Source: Proteiniphilum propionicum (GTDB lineage: Bacteria > Bacteroidota > Bacteroidia > Bacteroidales > Dysgonomonadaceae). Taken from it: a stretch of 64,000 nucleotides of DNA. Positions 47,302 to 56,364 of the stretch are shown here, piece after piece; within the stretch, counting starts at the first letter, position 1, and each line of letters begins with the position of its first letter. The translations under genes and the position numbers were made by a program. Under the pieces are notes generated by a model. That model was not told the origin of the DNA. It made no database searches and worked only from the letters and a program-made list of their open reading frames with translations. Location: contig NZ_CP073586.1 of NCBI RefSeq assembly GCF_022267555.1, positions 496,001 to 560,000 of the forward strand, given 5' to 3'.

Positions 47302-48330
47302 ATGAGTTCAATAACAATTTACTGGCTTGCGTTTATAGCAATTTTTGCCGTTGTTTACGCTATCGACCTGTCCTTAACATCTCTTAAAGGTAGTACCTTA
47401 AGTTTAAGGTCTTCATTAAGCTGGACTGCCGTATGGGTATCCGTTGCACTGCTTTTCGGCCTGTCGCTCGCTTTACTTTTCCCACTGGATTCCGGAAGTG
47501 CTGTACGTACAGGGCCTGTAATGGCGTCAAAATTTATTGCTGGTTATTTCACTGAATACTCACTATCGGTAGATAATCTTTTTGTCTTTATCCTCATTTT
47601 TTCAATGATGGGGATTAAAGCGGACAATCAGCCTAAACTTCTGAAACTTGGCATCCTCATTTCAATTGCTTTGCGCGTACTGTTTATTATTGCCGGGATG
47701 GAACTGGTGGAAAAGTTCCACTGGTTAATCTACATTTTTGGGCTGCTGCTTATTTGGACAGCCTATAAAATGGCATTCTCCAAAGAGGAGGAGAGCGTGA
47801 ATCCGGAGTCGAATATTCTCTATAAGAGTGCATCAAAGCTTTTTCCGGTCGATCCCAATGTCCATTCTCCGCATTTCTTTACAAGAAAAGATGATAAAAT
47901 TCTGATTACAAACCTTTTTCTAACATTGCTAGTCATCGGGTCAACAGATATCCTTTTTGCTGTAGATTCCATTCCTGCCATTATTGGCGTAATAAAAGAG
48001 GGGTCAAACAGCATACTAACTCCCTCTGAAGAGAATTTTATTGCCATCTCCTCAAATCTTTTTGCCGTGATGGGCCTGGTCTCACTGTTCTTTGCCCTGA
48101 AAGGGGTTATGAGTATGTTCAGGTATTTGAAAACTGGCGTAAGCGTCATACTCCTTTTTATCGGAGCAAAAATGATTTCAAGCGCTTTTGGGGGAATAAG
48201 TAATTTTTTTGCTCAACATTCATGGTTCTCACTGATAGTCATAATTACCATATTGATTGCATCAATCCTGATGTCTATAATTATCACAGAAAAAAGCAGA
48301 AGCAGGGAAGCGGCAAAATACAGAAGCTGA
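47302..48330 (+). CDS. TerC-family integral membrane protein
   Basis: 342 residues from ATG 47302; the frame opens at a TTG at 47233, which lacks support. About eight to nine hydrophobic helices, with the family motif FTEYSLSVDNLFVFILIF and a second acidic motif GSTDILFAVDSIPAI. The TerC/Alx family is linked to manganese export at alkaline pH and to metal loading of exported proteins. The tellurium name is historical. Monocistronic, between dapA (divergent) and hydG. Confidence 0.9.
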   Translation: MSSITIYWLAFIAIFAVVYAIDLSLTSLKGSTLSLRSSLSWTAVWVSVALLFGLSLALLFPLDSGSAVRTGPVMASKFIAGYFTEYSLSVDNLFVFILIFSMMGIKADNQPKLLKLGILISIALRVLFIIAGMELVEKFHWLIYIFGLLLIWTAYKMAFSKEEESVNPESNILYKSASKLFPVDPNVHSPHFFTRKDDKILITNLFLTLLVIGSTDILFAVDSIPAIIGVIKEGSNSILTPSEENFIAISSNLFAVMGLVSLFFALKGVMSMFRYLKTGVSVILLFIGAKMISSAFGGISNFFAQHSWFSLIVIITILIASILMSIIITEKSRSREAAKYRS

Positions 48331-48537
48331 AAACTGGCAAAAAAAGCCCCTCTCTGTCATGCGCCGTCTAAAATGTTGGGAGGAAATACAAATCTCTTTA
48401 ATCACTCTGATAAATCCGGTAGCAAATTGATTCTGAAATTGAAAAAGGAGTGACCCGGATAATATAAAAAGAGAACAGAACTGCATGATAGTCAAAATTT
48501 ATTCATTTTTAATGGTGCAAAATTGCTTGGTAAATGT

Positions 48538-48545
48538 TATCTTTG
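48538..48545 (+). promoter_or_regulatory. -7 promoter element for the hydGFE maturase genes
   Basis: TATCTTTG is an exact match to TAnnTTTG, ending 26 nt before the hydG start codon. Confidence 0.6.
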
Positions 48546-48571
48546 TAATAAAGTGAGATTTTATAAAACGT

Positions 48572-49993
48572 ATGCAATTTACACCTGAAAAATATAGAAT
48601 TCCCGATGTTCCCATGCAGCCGTTTATCGATACGGATGAAATTTGGGAGTATCTGAATAGTGCAGTGCCAACTCCTGAGAAGGTAAGAGAGATAATTGAC
48701 AAATCGCTTTCCAAAAAAAGATTAAACCTGGAGGAGACGGCAACGCTAATCAATGCATCGGACCAAGAATCAATTCAACTAATCAAAGAGGGTGCCAGAG
48801 AACTGAAAAAGAGGATTTACGGCAACAGGATCGTACTTTTTGCCCCACTTTATGTAGGCAACAAGTGTTCCAACAACTGCACTTATTGCGGATTCAGGGC
48901 TTCAAACACTGAGCAGGTGCGTAAAACCCTTACCCATGAAGAGCTAATGAAGGAGATTGAAGCATTGGAGGATAGCGGCCAGAAGAGGTTGATACTGGTG
49001 TATGGAGAACATGCGCAGTACAGCCCTGAATTTATTGCCGACACCGTAAGAACAGCATACAGTGTGAAGAAAGGGAACGGGGAGATAAGAAGAGTAAACA
49101 TTAATGCTGCTCCGTTAGACATAGAAGGGTTCCGTATTGTGAAAGAAGCGGGAATAGGGACTTTCCAGGTATTTCAGGAAACCTATCATAGAGAAGCTTA
49201 CAAGACCTATCACCTGCGTGGGAAAAAAGCTAATTTTGATTACCGCCTTACATCTCTCGACAGGGCACAGGAAGCCGGGCTCGATGATGTGGGCATAGGA
49301 GCTCTGATAGGACTTTACGACTGGCGCTTTGAGGTGATGGGTCTGGTGCGACACACCAACCACCTTGAGGCTTGTTACAACGTGGGGCCGCATACCATAT
49401 CGTTCCCGAGAATAAAAGATGCTTCGATGCTGCAGATGGGCAACCGCTATTTTGCCTCAGACGAAGATTTCGCCAGGTTAGTAGCTATCCTTCGCCTTGC
49501 CGTACCATATACCGGCATGATACTCACGGCACGTGAGCCGGCAGGGTTGCGTAACGAACTTATACAATACGGGGTGTCGCAGATAGATGGTGGAACAAAG
49601 ATAGAGCTTGGCGGTTATTTGACTAAGGAGAAGGATCACGACCTTAACAGGGGACAGTTCCGTATCAACGACGACCGCTCACTAAACGAGATCATCGACG
49701 AACTTCTGCACCAGGAGATGCTGCCATCGTTCTGCACTGCCTGTTACCGGCTTGGAAGAACTGGCGAGCACTTTATGGAGTTTTCAGTACCGGGATTCAT
49801 CAAACGGTTCTGTACTCCCAATGCTATTCTCACACTGGCTGAGTACCTTGTTGATTACGCGCCGGAGGAGACTTCTGAAAAGGGCTGGGAAGTGATTGAG
49901 AAGAATATGGGCAGCCTGAATGAAAAGGTGCAGGCAGAGGTGCGGGAAAGGATTGCAAAAATTAAAGAAGGGGAACGGGATTTGTATTTTTAA
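48572..49993 (+). CDS. hydG: [FeFe]-hydrogenase H-cluster radical SAM maturase HydG
   Basis: Cleaves tyrosine to supply CO and CN- ligands as an Fe(CO)2(CN) synthon for the H-cluster. 473 residues. The radical SAM cluster site is C99-x3-C103-x2-C106 (CSNNCTYC); the C-terminal auxiliary cluster region has FCTACYRLGRTGEHFM and a later Cys in FCTPN, the CX2CX22C pattern that sets HydG apart from ThiH. It begins the hydG-hydF-hydE cluster, which serves both hydrogenase catalytic subunits encoded on the opposite strand to the right. Confidence 0.97.
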   Translation: MQFTPEKYRIPDVPMQPFIDTDEIWEYLNSAVPTPEKVREIIDKSLSKKRLNLEETATLINASDQESIQLIKEGARELKKRIYGNRIVLFAPLYVGNKCSNNCTYCGFRASNTEQVRKTLTHEELMKEIEALEDSGQKRLILVYGEHAQYSPEFIADTVRTAYSVKKGNGEIRRVNINAAPLDIEGFRIVKEAGIGTFQVFQETYHREAYKTYHLRGKKANFDYRLTSLDRAQEAGLDDVGIGALIGLYDWRFEVMGLVRHTNHLEACYNVGPHTISFPRIKDASMLQMGNRYFASDEDFARLVAILRLAVPYTGMILTAREPAGLRNELIQYGVSQIDGGTKIELGGYLTKEKDHDLNRGQFRINDDRSLNEIIDELLHQEMLPSFCTACYRLGRTGEHFMEFSVPGFIKRFCTPNAILTLAEYLVDYAPEETSEKGWEVIEKNMGSLNEKVQAEVRERIAKIKEGERDLYF

Positions 49994-50173
49994 ACTGCTA
50001 TCCCGGGAAAAGGGCCTGATTAAAATACTGGATATTTATTCTGCAATTGTGATGGTTTTATTAGTCGCCATGACGAGCCTGATGAACATAGTGAATATTT
50101 ATTCTTTGATAACTGCCTGGCCTGCCATGAGGAAACGATTGTAAAGATCAGTTCCGAATCAGAAAGAATAAGT

Positions 50174-51370
50174 ATGAATAACCTCCATATTGGCATATTC
50201 GGACGAAGAAATACAGGAAAAAGTTCGCTGATAAATATGATCACCGGACAGGATATTTCTATTGTATCAAGTTTCCCGGGTACAACAACAGATCCGGTGA
50301 AAAAATCGGTGGAAATCCTGGATATTGGCCCTGCAATTCTGATAGACACCGCCGGAATAGATGACTTAGGGGAGATAGGATCAAAAAAGATACGGAAATC
50401 GCAGGAAGTTATACGAAGAGTTGATTGTGCTATTCTTCTTATTGCCGGTAATCAGTTTGGCGATTATGAAGTGCGGCTGATTGAACAGTTTAAAAGATAT
50501 GATGTCCCTTACCTCATTGCCCACAACAAAAGCGATATAGACAAAATAGCCGCTATCACCAAGACAGCCATTAAACAGTACTCCAAAGCAGAAATTATCG
50601 ACTTCAGCACTATCAACCCGGCAGATAAGAACAGACTCGTTTCCGCACTGAAAAGGATAGTACCTGAAATTGCCTTTCAGAAAAATTCGCTAATCGGCGA
50701 CCTGGTACAACCAAAGGATGTGGTTTTGCTGATAACCCCCATTGACAGGGAAGCACCGGAAGGACGGATAATACTCCCGCAGAATCAAACCATCCGCGAC
50801 GCACTTGATAACCGGTGTATCACAGTTGTATTGAAAGAGACCGAGCTCTCCGACTTTCTTAAAATTGGCATCACCCCTGCTTTGGCAATTACCGACAGTT
50901 CGGTGTTCGGTATTGTAGCAGAAATACTTCCGGAAAATATTCCATTGACCAGCTTCAGCATCCTTTTTTCCCGCCTTAAGGGTAACTTTGATGCATTCAT
51001 CAAAGGGACGCCACACATCTCTAAGCTTGAAGAAGGAAACTCCGTCCTTATTCTGGAGAGTTGTACACACCAGACCAGCTGCGACGACATAGGACGTGTA
51101 AAAATACCTGGTATGCTGCAGCAGTTCACCGGGAAAAAGCTTAATTTTACAGTCGTTTCAGGCCTCTCGGAGGTTCCACGAAAGGTAAAAGACTTTTCAC
51201 TTGTAATACAATGCGGCGGCTGTATGATTACACGAAAGCAGTTGCATAATCGGCTGAAACCATTTATTGAAGCAGGTATACCTGTTACAAACTATGGAAT
51301 GACACTGGCTTATCTGAATGGCATTTTTAAAAGAGCGACGGTAGTTTTCGACAAAATAACGGCCGGCTGA
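50174..51370 (+). CDS. hydF: [FeFe]-hydrogenase maturation GTPase HydF
   Basis: Scaffold that builds the 2Fe subcluster and delivers it to apo-HydA. 398 residues. The GTPase domain has Walker A GRRNTGKSS (10-18), G3 DTAGIDD and G4 NKSD. The C-terminal cluster-binding domain has Cys297-x-His299 and, 46 residues later, Gln346-Cys347-x2-Cys350. The usual motif is C-x-H-x(46-53)-H-C-x2-C, so the second His is replaced by Gln here; the three Cys are intact. A 180-nt gap precedes it, open in the HydF frame for 50 codons. hydE follows 13 nt later. Confidence 0.95.
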   Translation: MNNLHIGIFGRRNTGKSSLINMITGQDISIVSSFPGTTTDPVKKSVEILDIGPAILIDTAGIDDLGEIGSKKIRKSQEVIRRVDCAILLIAGNQFGDYEVRLIEQFKRYDVPYLIAHNKSDIDKIAAITKTAIKQYSKAEIIDFSTINPADKNRLVSALKRIVPEIAFQKNSLIGDLVQPKDVVLLITPIDREAPEGRIILPQNQTIRDALDNRCITVVLKETELSDFLKIGITPALAITDSSVFGIVAEILPENIPLTSFSILFSRLKGNFDAFIKGTPHISKLEEGNSVLILESCTHQTSCDDIGRVKIPGMLQQFTGKKLNFTVVSGLSEVPRKVKDFSLVIQCGGCMITRKQLHNRLKPFIEAGIPVTNYGMTLAYLNGIFKRATVVFDKITAG

Positions 51371-51383
51371 CAACTGTCATCAT

Positions 51384-52457
51384 ATGTTTGACATATTAAA
51401 AAAAAGTATCCTGTCGAAAGACGATATCGTAACACTTCTCTCCCTGCAGGATGAAGAGAAGCAGCAGCTGTTCAGCTATTCGGCTAAAATAAAACTGCAA
51501 AATGTAGGGAACAAGGTTTTTTTACGCGGATTGATAGAGCTCTCCAATATTTGCGAAAAGGATTGTTACTATTGTGGCATCAGACGGTCTAACAGCAATA
51601 CGCACCGTTATATTCTCAGCCACGATGAAGTGATGAAGGCAGTTAAGAATGCCTATGAAAAAGGGTACGGTTCCGTGGCGATACAGTCAGGAGAAACATC
51701 TTCTAAAGCGTTTGTCAATAAAATTGACAAGATAGTGTCAGAGTCCAAAAGTGTAACCAACGGTGAGATAGGTATCACCCTTTCGTGTGGAGAACAATCA
51801 GAAGAGACCTACCGCCGCTGGTTCGAAAGTGGTGCCGACCGCTATCTGCTCCGGATTGAAGCATCCTCGGAAGAGCTTTACGGGAGATTACACCCCAACG
51901 ATGAGATTCACAGTTACGGTAAAAGGATAAATGCACTGGAAGCACTGCGTAAGACTGGCTACCAGGTGGGCACAGGCGTTATGATAGGGCTGCCGTTTCA
52001 GACCGGAGAGCACCTGGCAAACGATCTGCTGTTCATGAAACAACACGATATAGATATGTGCGGCATGGGCCCTTATATTGAACACACCAATACTCCGCTG
52101 TACCAGTACAGGGCACAGCTTCCTCCGCTTGCCGAGAGGCTTGCACTGAGCCTTAAAATGGTATCATTGCTTCGCATACTGATGCCTGACATTAACATTG
52201 CTGCCACCACCGCACTGCAGGCTATTGAAAAGGGCGGACGCGAACAGGCTATCAGAGTGGGTGCCAACGTATTGATGCCTAACATTACTCCAAGACAGTA
52301 CCGTAACGACTACTTCCTGTATGAGAACAAGCCCCTCTCTGCCAACAGCGACGAAGACGAGCTTTTTTTCCTGGAGCAACGCCTGCAGGCGACAGGACAT
52401 GAGATAGGGTACTTTCTCCAGGGCAACTCTCTGCATTATAAGGGCCCGCCTCGATAG
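51384..52457 (+). CDS. hydE: [FeFe]-hydrogenase H-cluster radical SAM maturase HydE
   Basis: Radical SAM enzyme acting on the HydG product on the way to the bridging dithiomethylamine 2Fe cluster. 357 residues, full length. Cluster ligands C57-x3-C61-x2-C64 (CEKDCYYC); the SAM-binding GGE-like element appears as QSGETS, and TIM-barrel motifs GTGVMIGLPFQT and MCGMGPYIEHTNTPL follow. The third maturase, 13 nt after hydF. No terminator was seen in the 270 nt after it. Confidence 0.95.
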   Translation: MFDILKKSILSKDDIVTLLSLQDEEKQQLFSYSAKIKLQNVGNKVFLRGLIELSNICEKDCYYCGIRRSNSNTHRYILSHDEVMKAVKNAYEKGYGSVAIQSGETSSKAFVNKIDKIVSESKSVTNGEIGITLSCGEQSEETYRRWFESGADRYLLRIEASSEELYGRLHPNDEIHSYGKRINALEALRKTGYQVGTGVMIGLPFQTGEHLANDLLFMKQHDIDMCGMGPYIEHTNTPLYQYRAQLPPLAERLALSLKMVSLLRILMPDINIAATTALQAIEKGGREQAIRVGANVLMPNITPRQYRNDYFLYENKPLSANSDEDELFFLEQRLQATGHEIGYFLQGNSLHYKGPPR

Positions 52458-52697
52458 ATACAACCCCGCGCGGTATCACTGTTATTAATACTCTCCTTTG
52501 ATAGCCCTAATACCTCAGGGAGATACTTTCCAGAGCCTGATGATTGAAGTAATATATGCGCTACATTCACATATTTATGTGTTTTAGCTTCTGAGACTTT
52601 CTTACTTCCGAACCCCGTGTTCTGACTTAATGATGTAACAGCAATAAATTAATAGCTACTTTTTACCGTAATATAACCAATTTGTAATATATTTGTG

Positions 52698-52705
52698 TAA
52701 TTTTG
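52698..52705 (+). promoter_or_regulatory. Possible -7 element for methionine gamma-lyase
   Basis: TAATTTTG fits TAnnTTTG 22 nt before the start codon; an overlapping candidate TATATTTG lies at 52688-52695. The -33 element is unclear. Confidence 0.4.
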
Positions 52706-52727
52706 ATTATCTAAATACTTTTCGATT

Positions 52728-53927
52728 ATGCACGACTACCCAATTAACCAAGCCGGGTTCGCCACCAAAGCCATACACGGAGGCCGTCAGAAAAATCAAT
52801 TCGGTTCCCTTTGCGATCCCATTTATCAAACATCGGCATTTACTTTTGAAACAGCAGAACAAGGAGGACGTCGTTTTACACTGGAAGAAGAAGGCTATAT
52901 TTACAGTCGTTTAGGTAATCCTACCTGTACAGAGGCGGAAGAAAAAGTCCGGTTACTGGAAGGCGGTGAAGCATGTGTTTCTGCCGCTTCGGGGATGGGT
53001 GCTATCACATCGGCCATTTGGGCGTGTGTTGAACAGGGCGATCATATTATCGCCTCAAAAACGCTTTATGGATGCACTTTCGCCTATCTTAACCATGGAG
53101 TCAGCAGATACGGAATTGATGTATCGTTTGTGGATATTCGTGATCCGGGGAACATTGAATCGGCCATGCGTCCCAATACCAGGCTGGTTTATCTGGAAAC
53201 GCCGGCAAATCCTACACTTTACATAGCAGATTTATCGTCAATTGCAGAAATAGTCCATCGGAAACCCGACTGTATTTTTATGGTCGATAACACTTTTTCC
53301 ACTCCCTATATCACACGTCCTATAGAAAGGGGTGCTGATGTAGTTATTCATTCGGCAACAAAATACCTTAACGGACACGGCGATGTTATAGCAGGATTTG
53401 TTGTGGGAAAGAAAGAATATATTGACAGAGTGCGGTATGTAGGTATTAAGGACATGACAGGAGCCAGCCTGAGCCCTTTCGAAGCTTTTCTGATTGCACG
53501 CGGGCTCAAAACTCTGGAAATAAGAATGGAAAAACACTGCAGTAACGCACAAAAAGTGGCCGAGTTTCTAGAAAAGCACGCTTCTGTTGAAACTGTCTTG
53601 TTTCCCGGATTGGCATCGTTTCCTCAGTTTGCATTGGCAAAAAAACAAATGTTGCTGCCGGGGGCTATCATCTCTTTTGAAGTAAAAGGAGGGGTAGAGG
53701 CAGGAAAAAAACTTCTCAACAACCTGCAGCTTTTGTCTATTTCGGTAAGCTTGGGGGATGCCGAAACCCTTATTCAGCATCCCGCCAGCATGACCCACTC
53801 CTCCTATTCACCCAAAGAACGGTTTGCCGGCAACATAAGCGACGGGCTTATCCGCCTGTCTGTAGGATTGGAGAATTCAGAAGATATCATTGCCGACCTT
53901 GAACAGGGATTGAATAAATTAAAGTAG
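52728..53927 (+). CDS. megL: Methionine gamma-lyase
   Basis: PLP enzyme splitting methionine to methanethiol, 2-oxobutyrate and ammonia. 399 residues. The PLP Lys is K212 in SATKYLNGHGD, the phosphate-binding region is YSRLGNPT, and Cys116 in YGCTFAYLNHG lies at the diagnostic active-site position of methionine gamma-lyases (Cys116 in the Pseudomonas enzyme), which separates it from cystathionine lyases. 2-oxobutyrate can be oxidised by a ferredoxin-dependent oxidoreductase, giving reduced ferredoxin for the bifurcating hydrogenase next door; this link is inference. Its stop is 1 nt from the hydC stop on the opposite strand. Confidence 0.9.
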   Translation: MHDYPINQAGFATKAIHGGRQKNQFGSLCDPIYQTSAFTFETAEQGGRRFTLEEEGYIYSRLGNPTCTEAEEKVRLLEGGEACVSAASGMGAITSAIWACVEQGDHIIASKTLYGCTFAYLNHGVSRYGIDVSFVDIRDPGNIESAMRPNTRLVYLETPANPTLYIADLSSIAEIVHRKPDCIFMVDNTFSTPYITRPIERGADVVIHSATKYLNGHGDVIAGFVVGKKEYIDRVRYVGIKDMTGASLSPFEAFLIARGLKTLEIRMEKHCSNAQKVAEFLEKHASVETVLFPGLASFPQFALAKKQMLLPGAIISFEVKGGVEAGKKLLNNLQLLSISVSLGDAETLIQHPASMTHSSYSPKERFAGNISDGLIRLSVGLENSEDIIADLEQGLNKLK

Positions 53928-53928
53928 A

Positions 53929-54480
53929 CTATTTTCTGTACTCATTCAAAATATTTTTTACGCCATCTGGAGATACACGCCCATACACTTTCTCTCCCAC
54001 AAGCACTACAGGAGCCAGTCCGCACGCCCCCACGCATCGCAGGCAGTTGATGGAGAACTTGCCATCGGGAGTAGTCTCCCCTACCTTAATGTTCAGTACT
54101 TTCTTGAACTCCTCCAGTACCATCTCGGCACCTCTTACATAACATGCTGTCCCGGTACAGACCGATATTGGGTGTTCACCTTTAGGGATCATCGTGAAAA
54201 ACGAATAAAAAGTCACCACACCATAAACATGAGCAACGGAGAGATGAAGGTTATGGGCAATCACATCCTGCACCTCTGCCGGCAGATAGCCGAACTCATG
54301 CTGTGTTTCATGCAGCACGTTTATAAGCTCTCCGGGATCGTTGCCGTATGAGTCACATATATTATTAATCTTCTCTATTTTCTCTCTGGAAAGGTTCACC
54401 TTTACCTCTATGCCGTCGGTACCTGCCACTTTTTCCATACAAGCGAATACTTCGGGCGATATACTAAATTTTTTATTCAT
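53929..54480 (-). CDS. hydC: Bifurcating [FeFe] hydrogenase subunit HydC (NuoE-like)
   Basis: 183 residues. A helical N-terminal part is followed by a thioredoxin-like [2Fe-2S] domain with C108, C113, C149 and C153 (CTGTAC and CVGAC), as in NuoE. It forms the small subunit of the HydABC complex and passes electrons between HydB flavin and the complex. Last gene of the hydrogenase operon, 15 nt after hydA. No terminator is visible before the convergent methionine gamma-lyase gene. Confidence 0.94.
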   Translation of the reverse strand: MNKKFSISPEVFACMEKVAGTDGIEVKVNLSREKIEKINNICDSYGNDPGELINVLHETQHEFGYLPAEVQDVIAHNLHLSVAHVYGVVTFYSFFTMIPKGEHPISVCTGTACYVRGAEMVLEEFKKVLNIKVGETTPDGKFSINCLRCVGACGLAPVVLVGEKVYGRVSPDGVKNILNEYRK

Positions 54481-54495
54481 ATCTTCTCTGCTTTT

Positions 54496-56280
54496 TTACT
54501 TACTATTCGGACCATTTAAATGAATTGAAACCTCATTGCTTTTAGGAAAATACTCAGTATGCAGCAAACTGTGGGCTTTATGGCTCCCCGGTTCGCCCAG
54601 GAATTCACGGTAGAGCCTTATAATTGAAGGGTTCTCGTGCGACTTGCGGATGGTTTTGCGCTCATCCTCGGTGTAGATAGCGGCAGCACGTTTGGCAAGG
54701 ATTCTGCTGTTACCATGATGATAAGGCTGTCCACCTCCGCCAATGCAGCCTCCGGGGCATGCCATAATCTCAATAGCATGATATTGCGAAGTTCCAGCTC
54801 TCACTTCATCCAGCAATTTGCGAGCGTTCCCCAACCCATGAGCTATTCCTATATTTAGCTTTAACCCGTCGAAATCTATGGTGGCAGACCGGATACCCTC
54901 TACTCCGCGCAGCTCGTGAAATTCAACCTCTTCAAGAGTTTTACCAGTATGCAGCTCGTATGCAGTACGACAAGCAGCTTCAATTACTCCACCGGTGTTA
55001 CCGAAAATTACAGCTGCTCCTGACGACTCACCCAGCGGGTCATCGAAATCTTCATCGGGAAGATTCAGAAAATCGATGTTAGCCTGTTTTATAAATGCTG
55101 CCAGCTCTCTAGTAGAGATGGAAAAATCGACATCGGCATTACCGGCTACACTGAACTCATCGCGCTGACATTCATACTTCTTTGCCAGGCATGGCATAAT
55201 GGATACCACTACCAGATCTTTCCTGTTGACTCCGATCTTGTCTGCAAACCATGATTTTGCTATCGCTCCGAACATCTGCTGTGGCGACTTTGAAGTAGAT
55301 GGCACATCCAAAAGATCAGAAAAGTTGTGTTCAAAGAAGTTAACCCATCCAGGGCAGCACGACGTGAGTATAGGCAGACGGACAGAAGTGTCTCCGGCCA
55401 GATGGCCCTGAATGCGCTGCAGCAACTCCGTCCCCTCCTCCATAATGGTAAGGTCGGCACTAAAGTCGGTATCAAAAACATAGTCGAATCCCAGCTCCCG
55501 CAACGCCGCCACCATCCGACCAGTAACGAGCGTTCCCGCTTCCAGTCCGAACTCTTCTCCTAAAGCGGCGCGAACAGCTGGTGCTGTCTGTACTACAACA
55601 GTTTTGGCGGGATCATTCAAAGCTCTTATAATGTCGTTGGTGTGATCCACTTCGGTAAGAGCGCCTGTCGGGCATACCGATACACACTGTCCGCAATAGG
55701 TACATGGAGAGTCTTCAAGGTTCATCTCGAAAGCGGGTGCCACAACCGACATAAAGCCGCGGTTTACTGCTGCAAGAGCACCCACTGTCTGCACCTCGTT
55801 GCACATCATTTCACAGCGTCGGCACATAATACATTTATCTACATCACGTATTATTGAGGGTGAAGTATCCTTCCTGTAATGCGACTGCTCTCCTTCATAC
55901 GGGAGGCTGCGTATTCCAAACTGTGTTGCAAGGCTCTGCAGTTCGCAATGGCCCGATTTAGCACATACCAGGCAGTCGAACGGGTGGTCTGAGATAATGA
56001 GTTTCAATACTGTTGTCCTGGCGTTAAGCACCCTGATACTGTGTGTATTTATCACCATGCCATCTTGAGCTTCGGTCATACACGATGGAGCAAGATTCCT
56101 GCGCCCCTCCACCTCCACAACACAAATACGGCATCCTCCGGGTTTATTTTCAATATCCAGGTCGCACAACTCAAAATGGCACAGTGTCGGAATTTCCACT
56201 CCCACCTGCTGTGCAGCCTTTAAGATGGTAGTCCCTTTTTCTACCCTTACTTTTTTCTTGTCTATAGTGAGTTCTATCAT
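54496..56280 (-). CDS. hydA: Bifurcating [FeFe] hydrogenase catalytic subunit HydA
   Basis: 594 residues from ATG 56280 (the frame opens at a TTG at 56304). In order: plant-type [2Fe-2S] domain (CHFELC, CRIC), His-ligated [4Fe-4S] segment (HPFDCLVCAKSGHC), two [4Fe-4S] ferredoxin motifs (CIMCRRCEMMC, CTYCGQCVSVC), then the H-cluster domain with TSCCPGW (C308/C309), MPCLAKKYE (C364) and MACPGGCIGGGGQP (C508/C512). All ligands and the proton-relay Cys are intact, so it should be active. The small-subunit-like helix follows; the extra C-terminal [2Fe-2S] domain of Thermotoga HydA is absent. Group A, trimeric type by context. Confidence 0.97.
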   Translation of the reverse strand: MIELTIDKKKVRVEKGTTILKAAQQVGVEIPTLCHFELCDLDIENKPGGCRICVVEVEGRRNLAPSCMTEAQDGMVINTHSIRVLNARTTVLKLIISDHPFDCLVCAKSGHCELQSLATQFGIRSLPYEGEQSHYRKDTSPSIIRDVDKCIMCRRCEMMCNEVQTVGALAAVNRGFMSVVAPAFEMNLEDSPCTYCGQCVSVCPTGALTEVDHTNDIIRALNDPAKTVVVQTAPAVRAALGEEFGLEAGTLVTGRMVAALRELGFDYVFDTDFSADLTIMEEGTELLQRIQGHLAGDTSVRLPILTSCCPGWVNFFEHNFSDLLDVPSTSKSPQQMFGAIAKSWFADKIGVNRKDLVVVSIMPCLAKKYECQRDEFSVAGNADVDFSISTRELAAFIKQANIDFLNLPDEDFDDPLGESSGAAVIFGNTGGVIEAACRTAYELHTGKTLEEVEFHELRGVEGIRSATIDFDGLKLNIGIAHGLGNARKLLDEVRAGTSQYHAIEIMACPGGCIGGGGQPYHHGNSRILAKRAAAIYTEDERKTIRKSHENPSIIRLYREFLGEPGSHKAHSLLHTEYFPKSNEVSIHLNGPNSK

Positions 56281-56364
56281 TATTTTTTTAGGTTTACGGA
56301 GCAATTGCCAGGACTATTTTAATATCTCCCTCAACTATTGCTCGATGTTATTGATAATTCCTGT

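Noticed and set aside
49920-50144. Hydrophobic small frame between hydG and hydF
   Set aside because: It starts deep inside hydG in another frame, has no ribosome site, and its hydrophobicity comes from AT-rich codons. The HydF-frame extension was kept only as a finding.
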